Shown piece by piece: positions 41,123 through 49,328 of a stretch of DNA of 61,387 nt (its first letter is position 1; each line of letters begins with the position of its first letter). Made by a program: the position numbers and the translations under genes. Location of the stretch: positions 1-61,387 of the forward strand of contig JAAUSC010000009.1 of the NCBI GenBank assembly GCA_012031965.1. Direction: 5' to 3'. Under the pieces are notes generated by a model, which searched no databases, was not told where the DNA came from, and saw only the letters and a program-made list of their open reading frames with translations. Source of the stretch: Scytonema sp. RU_4_4. GTDB taxonomy: Bacteria > Cyanobacteriota > Cyanobacteriia > Cyanobacteriales > Nostocaceae.

Positions 41123-41944
41123 ATGACTCTTAAAAGGATAGGAATCTTAGTGATTCCAAATATAAAAAGAATGATTGTGTCCCGATACTCATTTTGGGTA
41201 TATGGAATTGTTGGCATTTTTACTTTGATTGATGTTGGTCTTGGTTGGAATGGGCGAAGTGTAACATTATTTTCTATTCCTCTGGAATCATGCTGTAGTT
41301 CAAGAGAGCAAGCTTTGTTAGGAATTTTGCACGAGCATTTTTCTTGGGTATGGGTTTTCATAGCTTTTGTTTTTGTGCTGCCTAAATTGCTATCTCCATT
41401 AGGGGATAGCTTTTTGGTCAGTCATGTTCTTTGGCTTCGCCTTACTTCCTGTCTCTCCTATGAAATTGCAATAGCCAGGGCAGCATTGGTAATAATCTGT
41501 AGTTTGTGGCTTTGTGCTTTGGGATTTTTTTGGGTATTAATCAATTCTTTGTTTCATCAAATTCCACTAATTAAACTGCTCATAGATGTTGAAGGTTTAG
41601 TAAGTTATGTACTCCTATCTAGTGGTATCGTTGTAGCATTAGATTTTGGTCTTTCTATTGATTATTCTGGAAGAAGATTTATTTCTAGCTTTGCCTTTTT
41701 GATTCCTTCCTTACTTCTACTCATTTTTACGTTGATAAGTAATACGAAATACGCGAACTATTTTCCTTATACTATTCCGTTTATAACTGGTGCTCCACCA
41801 TATACTCAATTGTCAGTTGCTATCCCGTATCATTTTGGATCTGCTGCTGTTTTAGGAATTTTATTGCTTTGTTTTCATGTAATGAGTAAAGTTCAGTATT
41901 CACGTATAGAACCTAAAATAGTTGGAGGAACTGAGTTGCCATGA
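41123..41944 (+). CDS. ABC transporter permease
   Basis: A 273-residue integral membrane protein with about six hydrophobic segments (SRYSFWVYGIVGIFTLIDVG, FSWVWVFIAFVFVLPKLLSP, AALVIICSLWLCALGFFWVL, LVSYVLLSSGIVVALDFGLS, FAFLIPSLLLLIFTLIS and a last near the C-terminus). It resembles ABC-2-type or bacteriocin/lantibiotic immunity permeases in size and placement after a lone ATPase, but I cannot name the substrate. It overlaps the next gene by 4 bp (ATGA). Confidence 0.7.
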   Translation: MTLKRIGILVIPNIKRMIVSRYSFWVYGIVGIFTLIDVGLGWNGRSVTLFSIPLESCCSSREQALLGILHEHFSWVWVFIAFVFVLPKLLSPLGDSFLVSHVLWLRLTSCLSYEIAIARAALVIICSLWLCALGFFWVLINSLFHQIPLIKLLIDVEGLVSYVLLSSGIVVALDFGLSIDYSGRRFISSFAFLIPSLLLLIFTLISNTKYANYFPYTIPFITGAPPYTQLSVAIPYHFGSAAVLGILLLCFHVMSKVQYSRIEPKIVGGTELP

Positions 41945-42369
41945 AAACATTGAATAAGAAAGTTGTCATATTCTGCTTCTGCTCTACATTCCTATTGATA
42001 TCGTTAGTAATAGGAGGTAAACCTGCTGTAGCATCAGTAGGAGAAATTTTTTGGAACGTTATCTATTGGATTGGAGATTCGCTTGCAAAAACTTCAGTGG
42101 GTCAGTTTATTGAAAAGGGATTTAATGCAATTTTCAGTTTCTTTGATATTCATTTTGGCAAGCATATAGCGCCTGATTACTGGGGAGCACTTACAGGAAG
42201 CTATTCTAGTGACATGGGTTTTAAAGTCAATATAGATGGAGTAGATTATTCATGCAATCTTCCTAACCCTAGAATGCACCGAGATTCAGTTGATTCCCCT
42301 TGGCAGCTTGACTCATTTGAAGAAACGTTCTTGAGAGATTGTGGTGAGACTCTAAACAAAGGTTATTAA
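41941..42369 (+). CDS. Secreted protein, family A of the chimeric trio
   Basis: 142 residues with a signal peptide (MKTLNKKVVIFCFCSTFLLI, ending PAVAS). The C-terminal 65 residues (APDYWGALTGSYSSDMGFKV, then NIDGVDYSCNLPNPRMHRDS, then a Cys near the end) recur in the next gene. Two conserved Cys could form a disulfide. It is coupled to the permease by an ATGA overlap and so belongs to the transporter operon. No known family is recognised. Confidence 0.6.
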   Translation: MKTLNKKVVIFCFCSTFLLISLVIGGKPAVASVGEIFWNVIYWIGDSLAKTSVGQFIEKGFNAIFSFFDIHFGKHIAPDYWGALTGSYSSDMGFKVNIDGVDYSCNLPNPRMHRDSVDSPWQLDSFEETFLRDCGETLNKGY

Positions 42370-42868
42370 CTGCAATCAAGAGAACAAGATGAACAGACTG
42401 ATTCAGATTGCTAACGAAATCGTTGCTGTGTTAAATGTACTTCTTTTTCTATATGGAAGTATTGAATTTTCTCGTTTTGAAGCAGCAGAACTTCTTCCAA
42501 CAGTTGGCGGGTATATAGCTCCTGACTACAGAGGAGCGCTTACAGGAAGTTATTCTACTGACATAAGTTTTAAAGTCAATATAGATGGAGTAGATTATTT
42601 ATGCAGCCTTTATAAACCTATAATGCATCGAGATTCAGTTGATTCCCCTTGGCAGCTTGACTCATCTGAAGATACTTTCTTGAGAAATTGTGGTAAAACC
42701 ATAAAGCAAAATTTATTAACTGCAATGAAGAGGAAAAATGAAGAAACTAATTCGGATTATTAGCGGAATCTTTGCTGTGTTAAGTGTACTTCTTTTTCTA
42801 TATGGAAGTATTGAATTTTCTCGTGTTGAAGCAGCGGAACCTCTTCCAAAAGTTGACGTTGATATTCC
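42170..42868 (+). repeat. Tandem duplication, unit about 350 bp
   Basis: The segment from about 42170 to 42519 repeats from about 42520 to 42868 (for example TTAAAGTCAATATAGATGG at 42221 and 42570). Each unit includes the 3' part of one gene and the 5' part of the next, so the middle gene is a hybrid. Confidence 0.85.
42389..42763 (+). CDS. Hybrid protein: N-terminus of the next gene, C-terminus of the previous gene
   Basis: A 124-residue protein. Residues 1-33 (MNRLIQIANEIVAVLNVLLF, then LYGSIEFSRFEAAE) match the start of the 42738 product. Residues 43-105 (APDYRGALTGSYSTDISFKV, then MHRDSVDSPWQLDS) match the end of the 41941 product. The fusion follows directly from the 350-bp tandem duplication. 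It has one N-terminal membrane or signal segment. It overlaps the next gene by 26 bp. It may be a functional variant or a by-product. Confidence 0.65.
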   Translation: MNRLIQIANEIVAVLNVLLFLYGSIEFSRFEAAELLPTVGGYIAPDYRGALTGSYSTDISFKVNIDGVDYLCSLYKPIMHRDSVDSPWQLDSSEDTFLRNCGKTIKQNLLTAMKRKNEETNSDY

Positions 42869-43013
42869 TGGAGTTAAGTTTGAGCGTCAGTCCGCGAAAG
42901 AGCAAGATAAAGAATCTGTTCAGACTCTAATTGGAGTTTCTATCGTAGGTTTTGTAGCAAGTGTCGCTGGTTTTGTGCTTAGTTCAGGCAAAAGTGTTGA
43001 AGAGACCAAATAG
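42738..43013 (+). CDS. Small membrane protein, family B of the chimeric trio
   Basis: A 91-residue protein. An N-terminal hydrophobic segment (IISGIFAVLSVLLFLYGSIE) and a C-terminal one (TLIGVSIVGFVASVAGFVLS) flank a short polar loop. It is the last gene of the transporter operon. Its N-terminal segment is copied in the hybrid gene before it. No function is known. Confidence 0.6.
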   Translation: MKKLIRIISGIFAVLSVLLFLYGSIEFSRVEAAEPLPKVDVDIPGVKFERQSAKEQDKESVQTLIGVSIVGFVASVAGFVLSSGKSVEETK

Positions 43014-43116
43014 CAAGGCTATTTTATTCTAAAAAGTTGCAGGAGTGTGTCTAGACCAAAGGAGCATAGTCGTTGCGCTTGAGCCATGTTTTCAAACCCT
43101 AGGTCAAAAAGAAGAA

Positions 43117-43285
43117 GTCAGAATTTAGAATTCAGGAGTCAGAATGCAATTAGTGAGGGCTTGAACCCACCACTAATTGAAGACCGCCAAATCTTCGATT
43201 TGGTGGGGGCGGTGAGTACCCCCAAATCATCCACCACTCGCACAGAATTCAGAATGAATTCTGGCTCCTGACTCCTGACTGCTTT
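43117..43285. mobile_element. MITE-like inverted-repeat element
   Basis: AGAATTTAGAATTCAGGAGTC on the left is complementary to GAATTCTGGCTCCTGACTCC on the right. The inside holds CCCACCACTAATTGAAGACC and GGTGGGGGCGGTGAGTACCC, as in small repeats of Nostoc. No coding capacity. Confidence 0.6.
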
Positions 43286-43394
43286 CTTGATCACGATACA
43301 AGTTGAGAGCAAAATTACGAGCGATCGCCAAAATCTGGGGCAAAGGGGCAGGGCTATTTCATTCTAAATAATACCAATTTTATGTGAAGTTGAT

Positions 43395-43580
43395 ATTACT
43401 GATAGCAGCGCTAGGATAGTACACTTGATATCAAAACTGATAGCAGTACCTGTCAGTTCGCAGACTATTTGAAAATTCTGTCGCGTAACCTTTATGCTGT
43501 CATGATACCAGAGTGAGCACGTTTTGTTCAGGTTTTCCCTCGGAGTGAGACAGTAATTGATGGGAGAATTAAACAATAGC
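43395..43580 (+). repeat. Block homologous to 12485-12575 with a 95-bp insertion
   Basis: The left part (GATATCAAAACTGATAGCAG) and right part (GTGAGACAGTAATTGATGGG) match the 12.5-kb copy. The segment 43450-43545 is absent from the other copy. Confidence 0.7.
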
Positions 43581-43583
43581 TGT

Positions 43584-43607
43584 CGCAAGAGAAATCTTTC
43601 TTCAACG
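43584..43607. repeat. 24-bp palindrome, copy t
   Basis: The arms are CGCAAGAGAAA and TTTCTTCAACG around centre TC. It lies one base from the portal stop and marks the right limit of the 33-43 kb cargo. Confidence 0.85.
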
Positions 43608-43608
43608 A

Positions 43609-45078
43609 CTAGGCAGCGTCTTCAATATTTGGTCTAGGCAAGTCAATGATATCACCTGTTACATCCTCATTAACGGTTGTATTGGCACTCGCCTCCTTGT
43701 TAATGTTCTCAACTTCTGCGGCTGGATTGTCAACGTAACCATTAAGAGAGATTGCTGTTTGTTGACTTAGTAATCCTGCTTTGTAATCCTCACGGACAGC
43801 GGCGCGTTCTTCGGCGGAGGGTTCGCCTAGTTCTAGAAGTAAATCAACGACAATATCATATTTCTTGATGGTTGCTATCTGTCCTTGCAGCAGCATAAAC
43901 AATGCAGTCGCCCAGCAATCAGCTAGAATTGCCTCTAGCGCTACTTTGTCAGTACCTAGAGATGTCTTGAAATCGGCTCGTAACTGCTGACGCGATATAC
44001 CGCTTATGGTCATATCAGATGACAGTATATGAGCTTGATTAGTTGTTTCGTAGATGACCGCGCAATGAGTTTTATAAGCGTTGATAAGTGGAGCGACATC
44101 GGCTATACCTTCTGTGCTAACAGAAGGTGTCGTATAGTTTAAGATGTTCCCTGCGTTGTCAAAAGTGGGGATTCCTGCAACGAAATTAGTAACTCCTGGT
44201 GAGAAAAGCAACTCTCCTGTAGGGGTAAAAGTTTCTCGACCATTTATGACTTCCCACGTCCCAGGTGGTAGTCCGTTTGCAACAACTCTTGTCAAAAAAC
44301 CTGAGTATTCGATGTTCGTTGGCATCATCGTCAGAGCGTGATTAATCGCATCTTGAGCACGTCTAACTGTGTCCGTAATGAGGGGCGATCGCTTAATTTC
44401 ATAAACAGTGAAATGTCCGCCCAAATCTAGCTTAATCTCATCTAGACCGTTATCCATCGTCACGCGATTGCCGTTTGCATTCTCCCAATGAAAGACTGTT
44501 CTACCCTGCTCATCTAACTGTTGAACTTCCTTGAGCGCTTCATTTTTATATATAAATGTATACTCTATCTTGTCTACGAATTCATCATTATCTCTAATAA
44601 TGTTAACGGATTCAATATCTGGTGAATGCAGTCCAATGCGTTGATAAATATTAGCAGACTTTGCAAATCTTGCAGGACTCCATAAACGCAAATATCCGTA
44701 GCCTGTTGTGAGCGCATCGTCAACCGCCTTTGCAATAGGGTCAGAGTGCAAAGGATAGCGACCTATGGACATACGCAACCATTGAGCTTGTAATCGCCTT
44801 AGATGCTCTGCTATTGCGCTTGCAGTGCTACTTTCTTCGCGTTCACCTTGCTGATTGACAATGTACCAAGTAGGCGTATTTCCTATTAGCGCGTTTCTAT
44901 GGCGTACAACTACCTCTTGACATTTGTTTGCTACTTGAAAAAGCCTTTTGACACGCTCCATAATCCGGCGAGCGTTATCTGATTCTTCCTTCATCTTGGG
45001 CAATATTGCAGTATCCCAGAATGTCAATCCTGTGTAATATCCAAGATTTTTCCTGATAAGTTCAATGTCTTTTTCCAT
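43609..45078 (-). CDS. Portal protein
   Basis: A 489-residue protein. It begins MEKDIELIRKNLGYYTGLTF, has NKCQEVVVRHRNALIGNTPT and DDALTTGYGYLRLWSP, then SPLITDTVRRAQDAINHALT and a C-terminal helical region with KTSLGTDKVALEAILADCWA. This is the pattern of SPP1-like portals: an N-terminal wing, a mid-protein clip and a helical stem. Portals are dodecamers through which DNA is packaged. It lies after the terminase (split) and before the MuF gene in the minus-strand order, although cargo and a plus-strand cassette now separate them. Confidence 0.8.
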   Translation of the reverse strand: MEKDIELIRKNLGYYTGLTFWDTAILPKMKEESDNARRIMERVKRLFQVANKCQEVVVRHRNALIGNTPTWYIVNQQGEREESSTASAIAEHLRRLQAQWLRMSIGRYPLHSDPIAKAVDDALTTGYGYLRLWSPARFAKSANIYQRIGLHSPDIESVNIIRDNDEFVDKIEYTFIYKNEALKEVQQLDEQGRTVFHWENANGNRVTMDNGLDEIKLDLGGHFTVYEIKRSPLITDTVRRAQDAINHALTMMPTNIEYSGFLTRVVANGLPPGTWEVINGRETFTPTGELLFSPGVTNFVAGIPTFDNAGNILNYTTPSVSTEGIADVAPLINAYKTHCAVIYETTNQAHILSSDMTISGISRQQLRADFKTSLGTDKVALEAILADCWATALFMLLQGQIATIKKYDIVVDLLLELGEPSAEERAAVREDYKAGLLSQQTAISLNGYVDNPAAEVENINKEASANTTVNEDVTGDIIDLPRPNIEDAA

Positions 45079-45207
45079 AGCGCTCGCCGGATTAAAAGTC
45101 AGGGATAATGGATGGTCGTCCCTTCTAACATAAACTCATTATTGATTGCAACATCTAACAAATATTATCATGTTCATCATACTCTAATTGTTTCATCATG
45201 TTTTGAT

Positions 45208-45375
45208 ATGGAAGACAAACAAGTATTACATCCTAGCAGTACAGTAAGCCAGAATATTAAAGAAGAAATAAATTTAGAGATGAGAGCTTACTATCAGAAA
45301 CTACAGAATTACTACAATCAAAAGCCTAAGTTTATTTCTGGCTATAAGTCTCCTGAGTCTGGACAAATGCGTTAA
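45208..45375 (+). CDS. Small hypothetical protein before the tail-fibre cassette
   Basis: 55 residues from the ATG at 45208 (MEDKQVLHPSSTVSQNIKEE, then MRAYYQKLQNYYNQKPKFIS). The upstream in-frame ATG at 45112 would add a sequence that looks non-coding. It is helical and charged, with Tyr-rich ends. It is the first gene of the plus-strand cassette. Palindrome copy u contains its stop codon. Confidence 0.5.
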   Translation: MEDKQVLHPSSTVSQNIKEEINLEMRAYYQKLQNYYNQKPKFISGYKSPESGQMR

Positions 45376-45393
45376 GAAAATCTTTCTCTAGCG
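45370..45393. repeat. 24-bp palindrome, copy u
   Basis: The arms are CGTTAAGAAAA and TTTCTCTAGCG. It contains the TAA of the 45208 gene and ends 7 bp before the next ATG. Confidence 0.85.
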
Positions 45394-45400
45394 AGGCGTT

Positions 45401-45853
45401 ATGACCGCGATATTACACTTAACTGATTGTGACCGCAGAGGCAGACTTTTAGCTATAGAACAGGGCGCTAACTACAGAAAAGTTACGATACTTGCAGAGC
45501 GCGATTTAACAACATGGACACTGAGAGGACACATCAGAGACGGGTACGCCTCACGAGGAGGTACATTACTTGCTGAGTTTAGCTTTGAGCCTGTTGAGTA
45601 CAAAAACGTGACTGTCTGTAACAAGACTGTAGCGCGGTCAATCATTAAGCCATTCTTAACGGTCGCAGATACTCAAGTTTTGTCAATAGTTTGGATAACT
45701 AAAAATATGTACAAACGTACAAGCTATAGTGAGCCATTGCTAGGACAAAATGTATTTTGCTACGACATTGAAGCAGAAGCCGCAGATGGTGAGACATTAC
45801 GGCTTGCACAGGGATTTGTGGAGATAAGTTTAGAGGTGACTGCTGATGTCTAG
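45401..45853 (+). CDS. Tail-fibre cassette protein 1
   Basis: A 150-residue beta-rich protein (ANYRKVTILAERDLTTWTLR, then GGTLLAEFSFEPVEYKNVTV). The pattern of an interleaved beta-sandwich followed by VADTQVLSIVWI and EPLLGQNVFCYDIEAEAADG resembles the N-terminal parts of receptor-binding or baseplate-upper proteins. It overlaps the next gene by 8 bp. Together with the next three genes it forms a plus-strand cassette inside a minus-strand module, as in many phages where host-range genes are exchanged as a unit. Confidence 0.5.
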   Translation: MTAILHLTDCDRRGRLLAIEQGANYRKVTILAERDLTTWTLRGHIRDGYASRGGTLLAEFSFEPVEYKNVTVCNKTVARSIIKPFLTVADTQVLSIVWITKNMYKRTSYSEPLLGQNVFCYDIEAEAADGETLRLAQGFVEISLEVTADV

Positions 45854-46211
45854 ACGATTGTGTAATGACGATAAATTAATCATTAATAATGAATGTGTAG
45901 AAGTTGATGAAACAACAGAGAGTGCGGTTACATTCATCGAGGAACGAGTTTATATAGAGGTCCCTAATCAAATCTGTTATGGACAAAAGCCTTATACAAT
46001 GAGGTTTACTCAAGCTGATTTAATAGGTTCATTGCTTCCAGTTGTACATGGTTTGTTTGCGGTAGATGGCGTGGTAAACATCACTTTAGTTAATGATAAT
46101 CGTGACCAAGTAGAGCCAACTAATGTCACTTTTGTTAATGAAAATCTAGCGCACATCTCGCTGGATGGCTATACACCAATTTCTAATACTTGGATAGTAA
46201 GGGCGTCATGA
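45846..46211 (+). CDS. Tail-fibre cassette protein 2
   Basis: A 121-residue beta-rich protein. The middle ADLIGSLLPVVHGLFAVDGV, then NITLVNDNRDQVEPTNVTFV and SLDGYTPISNTWIVRAS, looks like an adaptor or fibre-shaft domain. Start and stop both overlap neighbours (8 bp before, ATGA after), so translation is coupled through the cassette. No family is recognised. Confidence 0.5.
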   Translation: MSRRLCNDDKLIINNECVEVDETTESAVTFIEERVYIEVPNQICYGQKPYTMRFTQADLIGSLLPVVHGLFAVDGVVNITLVNDNRDQVEPTNVTFVNENLAHISLDGYTPISNTWIVRAS

Positions 46212-47260
46212 AACAGGCAATTTTACAACTTTTGGTAAGCTCATCAATTTGGACATCACTTAGACCATCATCAGCGCAAACATCTAACATTGATTACATA
46301 GCGCCAGCGGTCGCTCCTACAGAACTACAAATACTCAGAGCGTCATCAGGTTCGTCAACACAACTAGAATGGGCAACTATAGCAACAGGGGGCGGAACAG
46401 TCACGAGTATTGCAGTAACAGCGCCTGCTAACGAATTCAATGTTACAGGCTCACCAATTGCTAGCAGTGGGACTATTGCGCTTGCTTGGAAAAATCAAGC
46501 TCAAAATACTGTGTTTGCAGCACCAGTAGGCGGCGCGGGCGCTCCTAGTTTCCGAAGTCTGATTCCTGCTGATATTCCTGCACTTGATACTGCAAAGATA
46601 TCTACGGGTATTTTTGATATTGCAAGAATTCCTGTAGGCACAACAAGCTCTACCGTAGCCGCTGGTAATGACAGCAGATTTCATCAGCAAAACACTGACA
46701 CGGGCACAAGTAATTCTTCTTTTGTAATTAACAATACTAGCTCAGGTGTCCGCCTTCTAGATATGTCTGGAGCGTTGGCGCTACGAACCTATGCAAACGA
46801 TGGTTACGCTGATATCATTGTGCGTAATCTAACCGTACAGGGTACACAGACTATCATCAACACGGAGCAGGTAGAAGTAGCTGACAACATCATCAGACTT
46901 AACTCAAACTACTCTGGTTCCACTCCTACAGAAGACGCAGGTTTTGAAGTGAACAGAGGAACCTTAGCGCTCGCTCGCTTCTACTGGAGTGAAACAAATC
47001 AGAAATTTATGTCTGGGCTAGCTGGCTCAGAAAAAGCTGTAGCCAACATTGTTACTCAAGATATCACCAGTGGTAGTCTTTCCGGAGGAGTTTATACATG
47101 GTCGCACGGACTTGGACGTAAACCTTTGCTCTGGGCTGTTTGGGATAATACAGGTGATGGTGTTTTAATTCAACCCAATGCAGTAAATGCTAATACGATG
47201 ACATTTAATTTCAGTGGGATGACCTTAACAGGTACTTGGACACTTGTAGCGGCTGGTTAA
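46208..47260 (+). CDS. Tail fibre protein
   Basis: 350 residues from the ATG at 46208, which overlaps the preceding TGA. The N-terminus is Ser/Thr rich with a repetitive beta pattern (GGGTVTSIAVTAPANEFNVT, then SGTIALAWKNQAQNTVFAAP). Residues about 195-275 (NLTVQGTQTIINTEQVEVAD, then NIIRLNSNYSG, then EDAGFEVNRGTLALARFYWS) match the conserved segment found in T4-like and cyanophage tail fibre proteins. The C-terminal 75 residues (GLGRKPLLWAVWDNTGDGVL) form a beta tip. It probably binds the host surface. Confidence 0.75.
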   Translation: MKQAILQLLVSSSIWTSLRPSSAQTSNIDYIAPAVAPTELQILRASSGSSTQLEWATIATGGGTVTSIAVTAPANEFNVTGSPIASSGTIALAWKNQAQNTVFAAPVGGAGAPSFRSLIPADIPALDTAKISTGIFDIARIPVGTTSSTVAAGNDSRFHQQNTDTGTSNSSFVINNTSSGVRLLDMSGALALRTYANDGYADIIVRNLTVQGTQTIINTEQVEVADNIIRLNSNYSGSTPTEDAGFEVNRGTLALARFYWSETNQKFMSGLAGSEKAVANIVTQDITSGSLSGGVYTWSHGLGRKPLLWAVWDNTGDGVLIQPNAVNANTMTFNFSGMTLTGTWTLVAAG

Positions 47261-47270
47261 GGAAAACAAG

Positions 47271-47855
47271 ATGAAGTTAGACTTACTTAATCAATCAAGC
47301 AAGAACACAATCATAGGTGGTCAAACTGTTAGCTACGGCGATAATCCACACGCCAGTCCTGCTGATTTTGATTTATGGTGGGAGCCTTTTGCGACTGCCC
47401 CACAGCCCTGGATGTACTTTAGTGGTAAGTGGTACTCGAATGTACTGCTGGTACAGAGCAATCTTTCGGGCGTTATCTCTTCTTCTTTTGGGACTGCCCA
47501 GCTTCAAGATATCATCCCTATAAATCACGAATATCAGGGCTTTGATATTTTTCTTAGAAACGTAACATTTGATGCAAACTTAACCAATGGTGGGCATTCT
47601 GGAAGTGCTAATTATAGTTTTCCAGTTAGATGGTATGGGACATCCACTACAGGTGATTTTAGCTCTCCAGCGACCGCCGCTTTGACCACTTTTAGCACAT
47701 CAACTATGACAGCTAACGGCATTTATCGCAAGACTTATAATCATAATGCTCTGTTGGTCAATTGTCGCGGATTTTACATTACTAGCACAAAGACAGGCTC
47801 GCCAGCAGGCTTTAACTGTGCGTTGTCATTTTCAATGAGGATAACCAGGAAGTAA
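47271..47855 (+). CDS. Tail-fibre tip or accessory protein
   Basis: A 194-residue protein with many aromatic and Gly residues (DLWWEPFATAPQPWMYFSGK, then HEYQGFDIFLRNVTFDANLT) ending in strands (YITSTKTGSPAGFNCALSFS). It follows the tail fibre gene by 10 bp and may be its tip or chaperone. No homologue is recalled. Confidence 0.5.
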   Translation: MKLDLLNQSSKNTIIGGQTVSYGDNPHASPADFDLWWEPFATAPQPWMYFSGKWYSNVLLVQSNLSGVISSSFGTAQLQDIIPINHEYQGFDIFLRNVTFDANLTNGGHSGSANYSFPVRWYGTSTTGDFSSPATAALTTFSTSTMTANGIYRKTYNHNALLVNCRGFYITSTKTGSPAGFNCALSFSMRITRK

Positions 47856-47856
47856 T

Positions 47857-47973
47857 GTGAGTTACAGTGTACCATATGGGACTATTGGTGGCTTAACTGT
47901 CCTAGTCATCTTAGGGGCATTGATGTTTGTTTTTGCTATGACGTTGGCAGCACAAAAAAGAGATAATAACTAG
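47857..47973 (+). CDS. Small single-helix membrane protein (holin-like candidate)
   Basis: 38 residues from a GTG start: MSYSVPYGTIGGLTVLVILG, then ALMFVFAMTLAAQKRDNN. One hydrophobic helix with a basic C-terminal end is the plan of small phage membrane proteins, including some holins. It begins one base after the fibre accessory gene and ends one base before palindrome copy v. It is the only lysis-type candidate I see. Confidence 0.45.
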   Translation: MSYSVPYGTIGGLTVLVILGALMFVFAMTLAAQKRDNN

Positions 47974-47974
47974 T

Positions 47975-47998
47975 CGTCAAAGAAATCTTTCCTTAACG
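47975..47998. repeat. 24-bp palindrome, copy v
   Basis: The arms are CGTCAAAGAAA and TTTCCTTAACG around centre TC. It ends the plus-strand cassette. Confidence 0.9.
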
Positions 47999-48078
47999 AC
48001 TTTTTAGTTATTTTCTTGGGTTGGGTCCATATCCGCGTTTGCTCTTGTTCTAACCTGCGGGTTGACCTGTAAGAGTTT

Positions 48079-49167
48079 TCATGACTGTACAATAGAAGAA
48101 ACAGGCGATCGCCGTTTTCTCATCTTGAGTTGATAGTAAATCATTGCTTGTGAGGTCATGTCAACGATATCGTCAGTATCGTAAACCCCAAACTTGACAA
48201 ACTCTATTTTGACACTTTCTAGCCAGCCTACACCATCTTTGATGTGAAAGTTGCCGGACTCAAAAGCAGGAGCTATAAGCTGCGCTCGCTGCTCTTTGCT
48301 GCCAAATTCATCAGGATTAAATGCTAATACACCTGGGAATTCTTCTTGCAACTTCTCAATCATCGCTGCACCAGAAGCTTTTTTCTCTATCAATTTGGTT
48401 GCGATAATGCCGTAAACAGGTTCGTTTCTGTTAATCAGTTCTCTGATGCCTTTTTGCGCGTCGTTAAAGCCACAGCGTTTGTGGAAAAGGTCTATCAAGT
48501 AGAAGTTGGGATAGGCGATCGCAAACAAGCCTACAGACACAAATGACGCTGTGGTTGATGTAGAGCCAAAGGACAAGTCACCGCTGATAATGAGTTCATA
48601 TCTAGCTGGCAATTCCGTAAAAGTTTGCCAGACTGCTTTACTGAAAACGCCACCTTCTAATGGTGCTGGTTCTTGGTCATGGCGAGCGCTGTAAGCATAT
48701 GCACCTAAATCTCGCTTGGCTTCTGCGTCTTCTTCCTCTCCAAAACGATGAGGATGTAGCAACTCGCCTGCTTTGCGCTCTACAACAGTCTTAGAACGTG
48801 GGAAAACGACTGTTTCATTTTTGCGAGCGCGGGTGGGTAGTTTGACAATCTTAAAACGTCTGCTAGGGTCTTTTTCCTCTGCGGCTGTCTTAATGATGTA
48901 GCCACTTACGTCGCTCTCGTGCGTTCGCTGTTGTACAACAATTGTCTTAGTCCGCTTCGGGTCGTTGGCTCTTGTTGTCAAGTAGTTCTTAAACTTGGTT
49001 AACGCTCCCTCTCTGACTACATCTGACTCTTTCTCTGGATTATTGGGATCATCACAATTGTGAATCAAAATACCTCCAGCAAAGTAGTTTCTATTGGCGG
49101 TCGCTATATTGTAGGTTTGTTCTGGTGCAGGCTTTCGCTTAATAGCCTTAACAATTTTTCTTTGCAT
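48079..49167 (-). CDS. Terminase large subunit, C-terminal half, with split-intein IntC
   Basis: A 362-residue protein. Residues 1-37 are an IntC: block F YNIATANRNYFAGG and block G GILIHN, followed by extein Cys38. From there the terminase continues CDDPNNPEKESDVVREGALT, with TIVVQQRTHESDVSGYI (coupling region) and a nuclease domain containing SGDLSFGSTSTTASFV, LIDLFHKRCGFND and DTDDIVDMTSQAMIYY, which supply the acidic residues. Trans-splicing with the 54967-55782 product would rebuild a 500-residue enzyme with the Walker B text GTYII-CDDP. The two halves lie 5.8 kb apart with cargo between. Confidence 0.9.
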   Translation of the reverse strand: MQRKIVKAIKRKPAPEQTYNIATANRNYFAGGILIHNCDDPNNPEKESDVVREGALTKFKNYLTTRANDPKRTKTIVVQQRTHESDVSGYIIKTAAEEKDPSRRFKIVKLPTRARKNETVVFPRSKTVVERKAGELLHPHRFGEEEDAEAKRDLGAYAYSARHDQEPAPLEGGVFSKAVWQTFTELPARYELIISGDLSFGSTSTTASFVSVGLFAIAYPNFYLIDLFHKRCGFNDAQKGIRELINRNEPVYGIIATKLIEKKASGAAMIEKLQEEFPGVLAFNPDEFGSKEQRAQLIAPAFESGNFHIKDGVGWLESVKIEFVKFGVYDTDDIVDMTSQAMIYYQLKMRKRRSPVSSIVQS

Positions 49168-49328
49168 TGCTCCCTCTGTTCAGTTGATCCATGCAACCCA
49201 CCGTGGCAAGTGTGACAAAGTGCCACAAGGTTAAGTGGGCTGTTGTTGGCGTTGAGCCGAAATCTCTGCAAAAACGGAAATCTAGGCTGAAAAAGCTCAT
49301 CATATATAGGTTTCAGCTTTTTACTTCT
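49104..49328 (-). pseudogene. HNH endonuclease relic upstream of IntC
   Basis: In a frame different from IntC, the DNA reads RLNANNSPLNLVALCHTCHG followed by GLHGSTEQREQ. This is the second half of an HNH motif (Asn, then C-x-x-CH). The front half, with the first His pair, is missing, and the frame meets a stop at 49331. The terminase intein therefore once had an HNH homing domain between IntN and IntC, later broken by the cargo insertion. Confidence 0.75.

Noticed and set aside
43364-43588. Minus-strand frame of 74 codons beside the portal gene
   Set aside because: Covers the duplicated non-coding block, whose other copy is not open.
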